From Neotamlana sargassicola (GTDB taxonomy: Bacteria > Bacteroidota > Bacteroidia > Flavobacteriales > Flavobacteriaceae), in the NCBI RefSeq assembly GCF_020523965.1, contig NZ_JAJAPX010000003.1:372001-436000 (forward strand): 64,000 nucleotides of DNA. Reading direction: 5' to 3'. Position 1 is the stretch's first letter. Each line of letters begins with the position of its first letter. Of this stretch, positions 45,174 to 53,160 are shown in pieces. Position numbers and translations under genes: made by a program. Below the pieces are notes generated by a model that worked only from the letters and a program-made list of their open reading frames with translations, made no database searches and was not told the origin of the DNA.

Positions 45174-45947
45174 TTAATTTACTGTAACAAAAATAAGTGC
45201 TGTAGTGAGTAAAAATGATGTAATTGTCATTACTGTATTTAGACGTCTGTCTCCAGATGCAGTACTAATTGCAGAGTTATTAGGCTCAACATAAACATAG
45301 TCGTTTTGAGTTAAATAGAACACCGGAGAATTAAAAATCTCTTTACTTGTTAAATCGACTCTAGTGTATACTTTTGTACCATTTTGGTTTCTAATAACTA
45401 AAACATTATCTCTTTTACCATTTAAACTTAGGTCACCCGCCATTCCCAAAGCTTCAAGAATAGTTACACGTTCATTTTCAATATTATAAACTCCCGGCCT
45501 ATTAACAGCTCCAGCAATAGTAACACGGTAGTTTAAAATTCGAATAATAACCACAGGATCTTTTAACAAGTGGCCGTCTTTAAACTTTTTTTTGAATAAT
45601 TCCTTTGCTTCTTCAACTGTTAATCCAACAAGCTTAATTTTTCCCAGAACAGGATAATCAATGTTTCCATCAACATCAATAATATATGTTACCATTGCAC
45701 CAGCTGCACCTGTCTCCATTACCAAGTTATAAGGCTGCGCTAATGCTGGATTTAATGTTGAAATATATACACTAACAATATCACCAACCTTTAATTTAGC
45801 CTCAAAAGTATCTGTATCAACCATAGTTTCAAAATCTTTTGCATTTTGAAAATAAACAATGTCTTTTTTCGTAACGCAAGACGTGCCTAAAAAAGAAATA
45901 AAAAGGAATAATAGAAATTGCTTGAAATTTAGATTAAGTTTATTCAT
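45174..45947 (-). CDS. Wza-like polysaccharide export lipoprotein
   Basis: This 257-residue protein has a lipoprotein signal peptide with the lipobox FLGTSC (Cys24). It contains a poly_export domain (about 30-130, DIVYFQNAKDF, LKVGDIVSVYISTLNP) and an SLBB domain (about 135-195, VTIAGAVNRPGVYNIE) followed by a C-terminal hydrophobic helix (about 237-257). It resembles the outer membrane channel Wza of capsule export. The usual Wzc chain-length kinase partner does not follow. It is therefore an orphan copy here. Confidence 0.9.
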   Translation of the reverse strand: MNKLNLNFKQFLLFLFISFLGTSCVTKKDIVYFQNAKDFETMVDTDTFEAKLKVGDIVSVYISTLNPALAQPYNLVMETGAAGAMVTYIIDVDGNIDYPVLGKIKLVGLTVEEAKELFKKKFKDGHLLKDPVVIIRILNYRVTIAGAVNRPGVYNIENERVTILEALGMAGDLSLNGKRDNVLVIRNQNGTKVYTRVDLTSKEIFNSPVFYLTQNDYVYVEPNNSAISTASGDRRLNTVMTITSFLLTTALIFVTVN

Positions 45948-46064
45948 TATAATATTATTAGAATTGGGTGTACTTTATTTAAAAGTAAATATCATTTTTC
46001 GAATTTAAATGGTCAAAAAAATTCTTTAAATTACCAAATACTACTGTAATCTACACTTTTAATC

Positions 46065-46088
46065 AAAAAAAAGCTCTCAAAAGAGAGC
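46065..46088 (-). terminator. terminator of the Lrp-family gene
   Basis: GCTCTC-TTTT-GAGAGC on the minus strand is followed by a run of T. It lies about 20 bases after the Lrp stop codon. Confidence 0.8.
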
Positions 46089-46107
46089 CAAATACGTATT
46101 GTCTATA

Positions 46108-46587
46108 TTATAAATCGTTAAAAATGGAGTGCATTAAACGTTTTTTATCGTTTATACTCTCCTCTAGAGAAATCATAGTTTCTGTTCTATAAACACCTTC
46201 GATATCATCTAATAAGAATATAACTTCTTTAGCATGTTCTGTACTTCTCGCTCTAATTTTACAGAAAATATTAAACTTACCTGTTGTAATATGGGCTACA
46301 GTAACGTAAGGAATTTCATTAATACGCTCTAAAACAAACTTAGTTTGTGATGTGTTATTTAAATAAACACCAACATAAGCTATAAATGAATAACCTAATT
46401 TTTTATAATCTAACATTAACGAAGAACCTTTTATAATACCTGATTCTTCCATTTTTTTTACACGAACATGTACTGTTCCTGCCGATATTAATAATTTTTT
46501 TGCAATGTCTGTAAAAGGTATTCTTGTGTTATCTATCAACATATCAAGAATTTGATGATCGATTTCGTCCAGTTTAATTTTTCCCAT
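46108..46587 (-). CDS. Lrp/AsnC family transcriptional regulator
   Basis: This 159-residue regulator has an N-terminal winged helix (about residues 5-60, LDEIDHQILDMLIDNTRIPFTDIAKKLLISAGTVHVRVKKMEESGII) and a C-terminal RAM/ACT-like ligand domain (about 70-145, YVGVYLNNTSQTKFVLERINEIPYV). Members sense amino acids and bind DNA as multimers. It is monocistronic and ends in a clear terminator. The ligand and targets cannot be deduced. Confidence 0.95.
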   Translation of the reverse strand: MGKIKLDEIDHQILDMLIDNTRIPFTDIAKKLLISAGTVHVRVKKMEESGIIKGSSLMLDYKKLGYSFIAYVGVYLNNTSQTKFVLERINEIPYVTVAHITTGKFNIFCKIRARSTEHAKEVIFLLDDIEGVYRTETMISLEESINDKKRLMHSIFNDL

Positions 46588-46657
46588 AATTAATTTTTGT
46601 TAAACAAAAAGTAAAATTAATACATTTTTACTAAAAATAACATATAAAAACTACGTT

Positions 46658-47800
46658 TTATTTCGGAATTAATGAAGTTTTTTCATTATTTATTATTACG
46701 AAAACGTTTTCGTAACCTTTTTCTACCAATTCACCGTTTTCAGTATAAACAACGGCCTTATTAGCATCTATTTCCTTATGACCGAAAAACTGGCTTAATT
46801 TTTCAATTTTTTCAATTTTTGGTTTAAACTCAATTTTTTTACCAATTAACACTTCTTGGTATTGAATCGCTATATCTAAAAGCTCGTTATTAAACTTAGC
46901 ATTTCTTATTATAATATCATAAAAACATTTTTTATTTTCCGGGATTTTTAAGTAGTCTTTATAATAAGTTCCAGTAACCTCTGTATTGGCAATATATAAC
47001 AAAGATTTTACGTAGGATATGTAAATCAGTTCACGAGTAAATTCTCTGCCATAGTCTGCGTTATAATGACCAGCTTCAAACAATATTGTGGGTATATTTT
47101 CACTTTGAAACGTATCGCCAACACAATTTATATTAAAGGCGTCATCGTAAACACCAACCTGACCAGGAATTATTTCTTGCAAAGCGGTATTCATTTCTGA
47201 AATAATTTCCATAGCCACTTTTCTGTTGTCTGTTATGGTACAGGCTTGGTCTTGTGCCGGTGCTAAAAACGAAACGGTTGCCGACTTTCCTGTATTCCCT
47301 ACTCCAAAAATGGTACGCTGTCCATGTAAATTATAACAATAATGTGGTTTAAAACGAGTAAAAACAGCTTTTAAACAGTTACTTTCTGGTTGCGATAAAT
47401 TTTGGGCATCTCTATTTAAATCAATTTCATTGGCATTTATTCGAGTATAGGCTTCTGCCCCATCTGGATTTAAAATTGGTATAATATATAAGGTACATAC
47501 TTTTAGAACTGAACTTAACTGCTCTTCTTCTTTAAAGGTGTTTAATAAATCGAAAATAGCCTTTGTTGTCGTCGACTCGTTTCCATGCATTTGTGACCAC
47601 ATTAAAATTCGTTTCTCGCCAGATCCAATTTTTAAACCATAAATAGATTTGCCTAAAACAGAAGTTCCAATAGTTTCTACAATAACACTGTTATCTAAAT
47701 TTTTAATTAAATCGTCTATATGTTTATTAGTAATGTATCGATGAAACAAACTAATTTCCTTATGCTTATTAAATAATTGTTTTATTTCTAAAGTATCCAT
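46658..47800 (-). CDS. M14 family zinc carboxypeptidase
   Basis: This 380-residue peptidase has the M14 zinc site: His72 and Glu75 in SQMHGNES, and His159 in NLHGQRT. The catalytic Glu242 is in FEAGHY, and NPDGAEAY and DLNRDAQ are typical substrate-side motifs. There is no signal peptide, so it is probably cytoplasmic. The start ATG at 47800 is preferred. A longer frame from 47854 runs through operator-like repeats and adds a hydrophobic stretch that does not fit the family. It is divergent from an XRE regulator; see the motif cluster between them. Confidence 0.9.
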   Translation of the reverse strand: MDTLEIKQLFNKHKEISLFHRYITNKHIDDLIKNLDNSVIVETIGTSVLGKSIYGLKIGSGEKRILMWSQMHGNESTTTKAIFDLLNTFKEEEQLSSVLKVCTLYIIPILNPDGAEAYTRINANEIDLNRDAQNLSQPESNCLKAVFTRFKPHYCYNLHGQRTIFGVGNTGKSATVSFLAPAQDQACTITDNRKVAMEIISEMNTALQEIIPGQVGVYDDAFNINCVGDTFQSENIPTILFEAGHYNADYGREFTRELIYISYVKSLLYIANTEVTGTYYKDYLKIPENKKCFYDIIIRNAKFNNELLDIAIQYQEVLIGKKIEFKPKIEKIEKLSQFFGHKEIDANKAVVYTENGELVEKGYENVFVIINNEKTSLIPK

Positions 47801-47816
47801 GAATTTATATTGAGTT

Positions 47817-47888
47817 ACAAATGTAAACAATATAAATTTCACAAATGTAAACAAGTAAAAATCCGGAGTTGTATATAAATGTAAACAC
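47817..47888. promoter_or_regulatory. operator-like motif cluster upstream of the M14 peptidase gene
   Basis: ACAAATGTAAACAA occurs exactly at 47817-47830 and 47841-47854 (24 bases apart). A close copy, ATAAATGTAAACAC, is at 47875-47888. Each contains a reversed TACATTTG that fits the -7 box. The run beyond it (GTAAACA) is shared and exceeds the promoter consensus. Confidence 0.7.
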
Positions 47889-48047
47889 TCTAGTAGATGA
47901 TATTTAATATGGGTTTACAGGAATATCTATAAACAATTAATCTTTAAATTAAAATTTTATTTATCAGTAATTTACAAATCAATACTTAAACTAAAAGTTT
48001 AATAAAATTTTGAATTTTTCACCAATTGTTACAAATCAAAAACCCAC

Positions 48048-48090
48048 GTGTTTACATTTGTAATTAAAATTTTTGTTATTTTTGTTTACA
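48048..48090. promoter_or_regulatory. operator-like motifs upstream of the XRE regulator gene
   Basis: GTGTTTACATTTGT at 48048-48061 is the reverse complement of the motif seen at 47875 and nearly of those at 47817 and 47841. TTGTTTACA at 48082-48090, directly before the regulator's ATG, is a shorter copy. The layout suggests autoregulation and control of the divergent peptidase. Confidence 0.65.
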
Positions 48091-48498
48091 ATGATAAACA
48101 GTGAAGATTTTATAAAAAGACTCCAAAAAGTAATAGATTATTACAACGAATCTGCATCCTCTTTTGCCGAAAAAATTGGTGTGCAGCGTTCTAGTATATC
48201 TCATATTTTATCTGGAAGGAATAAACCCAGTTTAGACTTTATTTTAAAAATTTTAAATACCTACCCCGAAATAAACTTATATTGGCTTTTTAATGGCAAA
48301 GGTGATTTTTTTTCTGAAGCCCAAAACAAATCGGTTATTACAGAAAAACAAAAAGAAGATTTGTTTTCGACTAATTATAATGAACAGGAAAAAAAGACGA
48401 TTTCACCACCTATTCAAAATTTTGCGGAAAAAGGAAAAACTATTGAACGAATAGTTATTTTTTATTCTGACGGAACTTTTAAAAACTTCAATAATTAA
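48091..48498 (+). CDS. XRE-family helix-turn-helix regulator
   Basis: This protein of about 135 residues has an N-terminal Cro/C1-type HTH (about 15-65). It shows SASSFAEKIGVQRSSISHILSGRNKPSLDFILKIL, the typical recognition pattern, and then YPEINLYWLFNGKGDFF. A polar tail of about 65 residues follows. The chosen start gives MINSEDF; the frame from 48073 adds only a hydrophobic MLFLFT. It lies opposite the M14 peptidase gene, with a motif cluster in between that may be its operator. Confidence 0.9.
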   Translation: MINSEDFIKRLQKVIDYYNESASSFAEKIGVQRSSISHILSGRNKPSLDFILKILNTYPEINLYWLFNGKGDFFSEAQNKSVITEKQKEDLFSTNYNEQEKKTISPPIQNFAEKGKTIERIVIFYSDGTFKNFNN

Positions 48499-48513
48499 TA
48501 GAATTATCTTTTC

Positions 48514-48521
48514 TACTTTTG
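48514..48521 (+). promoter_or_regulatory. candidate -7 box of the small lipoprotein gene
   Basis: TACTTTTG fits TAnnTTTG and ends 22 bases before the start codon at 48544. Confidence 0.45.
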
Positions 48522-48543
48522 CATAAAATAGAAATAGAGAAAT

Positions 48544-48912
48544 ATGCGGTTTTTATATTTAATTTTATGTGTGTTGGTTTTTAGTTGTTATAGCACAACT
48601 AGAAATTGTAGCGATTTTAAAACTGGAAATTTTTACAGTGAAGTTTCAATAAACGGAAAATTATACAAATCGACCTTTTACAGAAATGAACACGTACAGG
48701 TTGAAACTTACAATAATAAAATAGACTCCTCGAAACTGCGCTGGATAAATGACTGTGAAGTTATTTTTAAAACAATCAATCCTAAAAATAGAGCCGAACG
48801 AAAAGATGTTCACTTAAAAATACTAACTACTACCGATTCTTCTTACACCTATGAATATTCATATGTAGGTGAAACAAAAAAACAAAAAGGAATTGCTTAT
48901 AAAGCCAATTAA
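48544..48912 (+). CDS. small lipoprotein of unknown function
   Basis: This 122-residue protein has a short lipoprotein signal (LVFSC, Cys15) and a mature part of about 107 residues with an alternating strand pattern: KTGNFYSEVSINGKLYKSTFYR, LRWINDCEVIF and HLKILTTTDSSYTYEY. It has a pair of Cys (NCSDF and NDCEV) that could form a disulphide. I recall similar sequences being labelled 'DNA topoisomerase IV', which nothing here supports. It is convergent with the following gene, 3 bases apart. Confidence 0.7.
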   Translation: MRFLYLILCVLVFSCYSTTRNCSDFKTGNFYSEVSINGKLYKSTFYRNEHVQVETYNNKIDSSKLRWINDCEVIFKTINPKNRAERKDVHLKILTTTDSSYTYEYSYVGETKKQKGIAYKAN

Positions 48913-48915
48913 AAT

Positions 48916-49416
48916 TTAATTAACTGGGTATAAAAAAGCTTCCGATAGCTCAAAATCTATTGATTTATCGGTATTAACAAAGTATTTCACTAAAACTTCT
49001 CCCCAAAATTCACCATCTGAAAAATTAGCTATTAACCATTTATGGTTTAAAAACTTAACATTGTTTATTCGCATTTGTCTGCCTGCGCTCGAAGTATATG
49101 GCACAATAGGATGTTCTCCTTTAACATTATTAGTTTCGTATAATTTATCTTTAATATAGGGCATTAATTCTGCAACCTCTAAACCATCTGCTTCGAAATA
49201 GCTTATAGCATCTTCGTTTTGCTCTAAACTAAAACCAGAATAGTCTTGTAATTTATGGTGCAAGCCTACTAAAGAATCTTTATATTTCTCTACTTGCGCT
49301 CTAAATCCTTGGTTTTGTTTATTTAAATCTTCAAAAATATGTTTTGCATTTACGTGTTGAAAAATTATTAACAATACCGCGAATACAAACAAATACATAA
49401 AAATTCTTTTCTTCAT
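48916..49416 (-). CDS. single-pass membrane protein of unknown function
   Basis: This 166-residue protein has an N-terminal hydrophobic segment (about residues 4-24, a signal or anchor). A predicted coiled coil follows (about 30-60, EDLNKQNQGFRAQVEKYKDSL), and then a compact C-terminal domain with FEADGLEVAELMPYIKDKLYE, KFLNHKWLIANFSDGEFWGEVLVKYF. Databases often call this 'hydrolase', for which I see no catalytic motif. It lies 17 bases after the MBL gene on the same strand. Confidence 0.7.
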   Translation of the reverse strand: MKKRIFMYLFVFAVLLIIFQHVNAKHIFEDLNKQNQGFRAQVEKYKDSLVGLHHKLQDYSGFSLEQNEDAISYFEADGLEVAELMPYIKDKLYETNNVKGEHPIVPYTSSAGRQMRINNVKFLNHKWLIANFSDGEFWGEVLVKYFVNTDKSIDFELSEAFLYPVN

Positions 49417-49433
49417 TTTATAATTTTCAATTT

Positions 49434-50195
49434 TTAAACAAATAATTCTAAACCATCAAATGCTAAAAATACATTTTCTGGTAACGATTTTTCAACTTCA
49501 TCATGAAAACCAAGTAAATGGCTAATATGTGTTAAATAGGCCTTTTTTGGATTTACACGTTTTATAAACGCTAATGCTTCTTCTAAATTAAAGTGTGAAT
49601 GATGTGGCTGCTCTCGTAAAGCATTTACAACCAGAACATCTATATTTTTAATTTTATCAACCTCTTCATCTGCGACTGTTTTCATATCGGTTAGGTATGC
49701 GAAATTTCCAAATTTATAACCAAAAACTTGAAGTTCGCCATGCAAACCATTTATAGGAACAACTTCAAGATTATATAAATTAAAAGGTTTGTTTTTTACA
49801 ACATTTTCAATAACGGCGGGTGCTCCAGGATATTTATTTTTATTTTCGAAAATATAATTAAAACGAATACTTAATTCTTTTAAAACGCGCTCATGCCCAT
49901 ATAACGGCATATCACCGTGCATATAATAAAATGGTCGAATATCATCTAAACCTAAAACATGATCGGAATGTTCGTGCGTAAAAATTATCCCATCGAGTTT
50001 TGTACAACCGCATCGTAACATTTGATATCTAAAATCTGGACCACAATCTACAACATACGTATAATTATCCCATTCAACTAAAATTGAAACTCGTAAGCGT
50101 TTATCTTTTTTATTTGAACTCAAACAAACCGGGTGATTACTCCCAATTATTGGAACACCTTGCGAAGTGCCTGTACCTAAAAATGTAATTTTCAA
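49434..50195 (-). CDS. MBL-fold metallo-hydrolase
   Basis: This 253-residue protein has the beta-lactamase metal site in FTHEHSDHVLGLDD (His74, His76, Asp78, His79). The early TGTSQGVPIIG motif resembles PhnP/lipoate-type MBL phosphodiesterases. Other conserved runs are VVDCGPDFRYQML, INGLHGELQVFGYKFG, FAYLTDM (third metal-site Asp) and LTHISH. Likely substrates are cyclic phosphodiesters or RNA/nucleotide products, not beta-lactams. It is divergent from the next gene, with promoter boxes on both strands. Confidence 0.87.
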   Translation of the reverse strand: MKITFLGTGTSQGVPIIGSNHPVCLSSNKKDKRLRVSILVEWDNYTYVVDCGPDFRYQMLRCGCTKLDGIIFTHEHSDHVLGLDDIRPFYYMHGDMPLYGHERVLKELSIRFNYIFENKNKYPGAPAVIENVVKNKPFNLYNLEVVPINGLHGELQVFGYKFGNFAYLTDMKTVADEEVDKIKNIDVLVVNALREQPHHSHFNLEEALAFIKRVNPKKAYLTHISHLLGFHDEVEKSLPENVFLAFDGLELFV

Positions 50196-50233
50196 TGTAA
50201 TATTAAAGTTTACTACAAAAATAAACTTATTTT

Positions 50234-50263
50234 TTTGTTTGCTTTACTTATTTAATACCTTTG
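50234..50263 (+). promoter_or_regulatory. promoter of the 488-residue protein gene
   Basis: TTTG at 50234-50237 is followed after 18 bases by TACCTTTG at 50256-50263, matching both Bacteroidota boxes. The -7 box ends 30 bases before the start codon at 50294. On the other strand, TATTTTTG (50216-50223) is a candidate -7 box for the MBL gene. Confidence 0.7.
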
Positions 50264-50293
50264 TGTTAAACTGTTTTAACCTATATACATAGT

Positions 50294-51760
50294 ATGGAAA
50301 TCACCATAAAAGGAGATAAAGAAATCGATAATGTGCCATCGCTTAAAACTAAGGCACTTCGTATAAATTTAAACGAAAATATTTACGGAACTTTTGCCGA
50401 AATTGGTGCTGGCCAAGAAACATGTAGGCATTTTTTTAGAGCAGGTGGTGCATCGGGAACAATTGCTAAAGCTATGTCGGCATACGATAAAGATTTTAGT
50501 GATGCCATTTATGGTACCGAAGATGACGGAAGATACGTTACAGAAGCCAGATTACGCAAAATGCTGGCGCATGAAATGAATTTAATTGAAGACCGCATTA
50601 CTCGAGAAAAAAACCCAAACAAAATATTTTTTACTTATGCCAATACGGTAGCAACTATTGATTTTGCAAAGCAATTTAAAGGCCATGGTTGGGTTGGTAT
50701 CCGATATCAAGTTGAGGCATCTGGCGAGTATAACGAAATTATTTTACATCTTAGGTTTAAAGAAACCGATGCGCGTTTACAACAAGAAACCCTTGGTATT
50801 TTAGGAACAAATCTTATTTATGGTGCATTTTATAAGTATAATCAACCTAAAAAATTATTGCGCTATTTATACGATCACTTACATAAAGATCAAGTAGAAA
50901 TAGACACGATAAACTTCTCTGGTCCGGTATTTAAAAATGTTGATAACCGCTTAATGAGTTTACAACTTGTTAAAAACGGCATGACAGATGCAGTAATGTT
51001 TGGGCCCGATGGCACGAATGTTTTACCTGCAAAAATATTTTATAAGAAAAATATTTTAGCCCTTCGTGGTAGTTTTAGACCTGTAACAAAGGTTAACATG
51101 GCTATGTATGAAAAGTCGTATGAGTTGTTTGTAAACGAAAATAAAGTGTCGAAAGAAAAAACCGAAGTGGTTTTTGAAATTACCTTATCAAACCTAAGAG
51201 CTGAAGGAGAGATTGATGAACAAGATTTTATCGACAGAGCCGATTTGCTTTGTTCTCTTGGGCATTCGGTAATGATTTCTAATTTCCAAGAATATTATAA
51301 AGTAGTAGAATATTTCTCAAATTACACCAAAGCAAGAATGGGATTAGTAATGGGTGTTAGTAATATGATTGAAACTTTCGACGAAAAATATTACCGCCAT
51401 ATTAGCGGAGGCATACTTGAGGCGTTTGGAAAATTATTCTTTAAGGACCTAAAAGTTTACTTATACCCTATGCTCGATGCGAAAACAGGAGAACTAATAA
51501 ATAGTGAAAATTTAAAAGTTCACCCAAGAATGAAAGAGCTTTACAAATTCTTTAAATACAACGGAAAAGTTATAGATATTGAGGAGTACGATGAAAGCAT
51601 CATGAATATTTTCTCCAGAGAAATATTAAAAATGATTTCTAATGGCGAAACGGGTTGGGAAGATATGGTTCCTGAAGGTACAGCAGAGTTAATAAAAGAT
51701 TATCGCCTGTTTGGATACAGCCGAAAACCATTAACATTAAATCGAAAAAGATTAAAATAA
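50294..51760 (+). CDS. large conserved soluble protein of unknown function
   Basis: This 488-residue protein has no signal peptide or membrane helix, so it is cytoplasmic. Conserved-looking runs include FAEIGAGQETCRHFFRAGGASGTIAKAMSAYDK, RKMLAHEMNLIEDRI and FFTYANTVATIDFA near the N terminus, VGIRYQVEASGEYNEIILHLR, and VMFGPDGTNVLPA in the middle. I recall the family as common in Bacteroidota and Cyanobacteria. It often carries stray names such as 'TonB-dependent receptor' or 'nicotinate-nucleotide adenylyltransferase'; nothing in the sequence supports either. It is transcribed alone from a good promoter and ends in a strong terminator. Confidence 0.85.
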   Translation: MEITIKGDKEIDNVPSLKTKALRINLNENIYGTFAEIGAGQETCRHFFRAGGASGTIAKAMSAYDKDFSDAIYGTEDDGRYVTEARLRKMLAHEMNLIEDRITREKNPNKIFFTYANTVATIDFAKQFKGHGWVGIRYQVEASGEYNEIILHLRFKETDARLQQETLGILGTNLIYGAFYKYNQPKKLLRYLYDHLHKDQVEIDTINFSGPVFKNVDNRLMSLQLVKNGMTDAVMFGPDGTNVLPAKIFYKKNILALRGSFRPVTKVNMAMYEKSYELFVNENKVSKEKTEVVFEITLSNLRAEGEIDEQDFIDRADLLCSLGHSVMISNFQEYYKVVEYFSNYTKARMGLVMGVSNMIETFDEKYYRHISGGILEAFGKLFFKDLKVYLYPMLDAKTGELINSENLKVHPRMKELYKFFKYNGKVIDIEEYDESIMNIFSREILKMISNGETGWEDMVPEGTAELIKDYRLFGYSRKPLTLNRKRLK

Positions 51761-51765
51761 ATATG

Positions 51766-51794
51766 AATAAAAGAGGCTGAAAGCCTCTTTTATT
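51766..51794. terminator. bidirectional terminator between the 488-residue gene and bcp
   Basis: AATAAAAGAGGCT and AGCCTCTTTTATT form a perfect 13-base stem with the loop GAA. It is 6 bases after the upstream stop codon and abuts the convergent bcp stop. Confidence 0.9.
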
Positions 51795-52247
51795 TTATTC
51801 TAAAATTTGAGCTGCGTGATCTTTAGTTTTTACTTTATTTATAACACGCTCTACAATGCCCTCCTCGTTAATAATAAAAGTTTTACGATGTATACCGTCG
51901 TATTCACGTCCCATAAATTTTTTTAATCCCCAAACACCAAAAGCATTAATTACCGTTTTGTCTTCATCGGCTAACAATGGAAACGGAAACTCATATTTAT
52001 TTTTAAAATTAGACTGACGTTTTTCGCTATCTGCACTTACACCCAACAACTCATAACCCGCATCCTGTAAAGCTTTGTAATTATCACGTAAATTACAAGC
52101 CTCGGCCGTACAACCTGGTGTACTTGCCTTTGGGTAAAAAAATACGATAAGTTTTTTTCCTTTATAATCGCTTAACGATACCACATTTCCTGACTCGTCG
52201 TTTACCGAAAAATTTGGAACAGCATCGCCTTGTTTTAATGTATTCAT
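51795..52247 (-). CDS. bcp: thiol peroxidase, Bcp/PrxQ type
   Basis: Bcp is a thioredoxin-dependent peroxiredoxin. The 150-residue protein has the peroxidatic Cys46 in YPKASTPGCTAEACN and the resolving Cys51 five residues later, the classic PrxQ spacing. The helix-strand pattern NYKALQDAGYELLGVSADSEK is typical. It is divergent from nth, and both genes share a 39-base gap with a -7 box on each strand. Confidence 0.95.
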   Translation of the reverse strand: MNTLKQGDAVPNFSVNDESGNVVSLSDYKGKKLIVFFYPKASTPGCTAEACNLRDNYKALQDAGYELLGVSADSEKRQSNFKNKYEFPFPLLADEDKTVINAFGVWGLKKFMGREYDGIHRKTFIINEEGIVERVINKVKTKDHAAQILE

Positions 52248-52252
52248 AATAT

Positions 52253-52260
52253 TAACTTTG
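52253..52260 (+). promoter_or_regulatory. candidate -7 box for nth
   Basis: TAACTTTG matches TAnnTTTG and ends 26 bases before the nth start. Confidence 0.5.
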
Positions 52261-52273
52261 ATTTTTTACAAAA

Positions 52274-52281
52274 CAAAAATA
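52274..52281 (-). promoter_or_regulatory. candidate -7 box for bcp
   Basis: TATTTTTG on the minus strand matches TAnnTTTG and ends 26 bases before the bcp start, mirroring the nth box. Confidence 0.5.
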
Positions 52282-52286
52282 CAACA

Positions 52287-52946
52287 ATGACAAAGAAAGA
52301 AAAGGTGAATTTCGTAATAAATACCTTGTATAAATTATATCCTGAAATTCCTATTCCATTAGATCATAAAGATCCGTACACGTTGCTAATTGCAGTTTTA
52401 ATGTCTGCACAAAGTACCGATGTTCGTGTAAATCAAATTACACCTTTGTTATTTGAACAAGCCGATAACCCTTACGATATGGTAAAACTTACCGTTGAGG
52501 ACATTAGAGAAATAATAAAACCTGTTGGGTTATCTCCAATGAAAAGTAAAGGCATTCATGGTTTATCGAAAATTTTAATTGAAAAATACGATGGTAAAGT
52601 GCCCCAGACTTACGAGGCGCTCGAAGCCTTACCAGCTGTTGGACATAAAACCGCTGCTGTAGTACTTTCTCAAGCTTTCGGTATTCCGGCATTTCCTGTA
52701 GATACGCATATTCATCGATTAATGTACCGTTGGAATTTTACAAACGGAAAAAATGTAGTACAAACCGAAAAAGATGCCAAACGCTTATTTCCTAAAGAAC
52801 TTTGGAACGATTTACATTTACAAATTATTTGGTATGGTCGCCAATACTCTCCTGCACGTGGTTGGGACTTAGAAAAAGACGTAATTACTAAAACCATTGG
52901 AAGAAAATCGGTTTTAGATGATTACTATAAATCAAAAAAGTCCTGA
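52287..52946 (+). CDS. nth: endonuclease III, Fe-S-less type
   Basis: This 219-residue DNA glycosylase/AP lyase acts on oxidised pyrimidines. The HhH-GPD fold is clear: catalytic Lys121 in LPAVGHKTAAVV and catalytic Asp139 in FPVDTHIHRLMYR. The C-terminal four-Cys cluster (C-X6-C-X2-C-X5-C) of E. coli Nth is missing: the whole protein has no cysteine, and the end reads YGRQYSPARGWDLEKDVITKTIGRKSVLDDYY. A cluster-free form is known in some lineages, and I recall this as usual in Flavobacteriaceae. Confidence 0.93.
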   Translation: MTKKEKVNFVINTLYKLYPEIPIPLDHKDPYTLLIAVLMSAQSTDVRVNQITPLLFEQADNPYDMVKLTVEDIREIIKPVGLSPMKSKGIHGLSKILIEKYDGKVPQTYEALEALPAVGHKTAAVVLSQAFGIPAFPVDTHIHRLMYRWNFTNGKNVVQTEKDAKRLFPKELWNDLHLQIIWYGRQYSPARGWDLEKDVITKTIGRKSVLDDYYKSKKS

Positions 52947-52959
52947 AAACAGGACTTTT
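52936..52959 (+). terminator. nth terminator
   Basis: AAAAGTCCTG and CAGGACTTTT form a perfect 10-base stem with loop AAAA. The nth stop codon lies inside the first arm and T-rich sequence follows. Confidence 0.85.
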
Positions 52960-52962
52960 ATT

Positions 52963-53103
52963 TTAATTAAGAAGCGCTTCAAACTTCATTTTTTTATAAT
53001 TTATAACACTTAAAGCCTTTGAGTAATTTAGAAGAAATTTTACTGTTTCTTCTTTTGGCTGCATTTCGTTTAAAAATTTTTTTTCGGAGTAAAGTTTTGC
53101 CAT
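52963..53103 (-). CDS. small conserved protein, 46 residues
   Basis: The frame reads MAKLYSEKKFLNEMQPKEET (residues 1-20), then VKFLLNYSKALSVINYKK, ending in MKFEALLN. It is charged and helical, with no signal peptide. I recall almost the same sequence as a conserved small protein next to this sigma factor gene in many Flavobacteriaceae. It lies 57 bases downstream of the sigma factor gene on the same strand, so it may be co-transcribed. Function is unknown. Confidence 0.75.
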   Translation of the reverse strand: MAKLYSEKKFLNEMQPKEETVKFLLNYSKALSVINYKKMKFEALLN

Positions 53104-53160
53104 TTTATTATGTTAAAAGTTAATTTAAACTAATAACGCAGCAAAATTTACTTTATTGTT

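Noticed and set aside
48073-48090. Extended N terminus MLFLFT for the XRE regulator
   Set aside because: It is translated from the operator-like TTGTTTACA copy and AT-rich leader; the start at 48091 matches the family.
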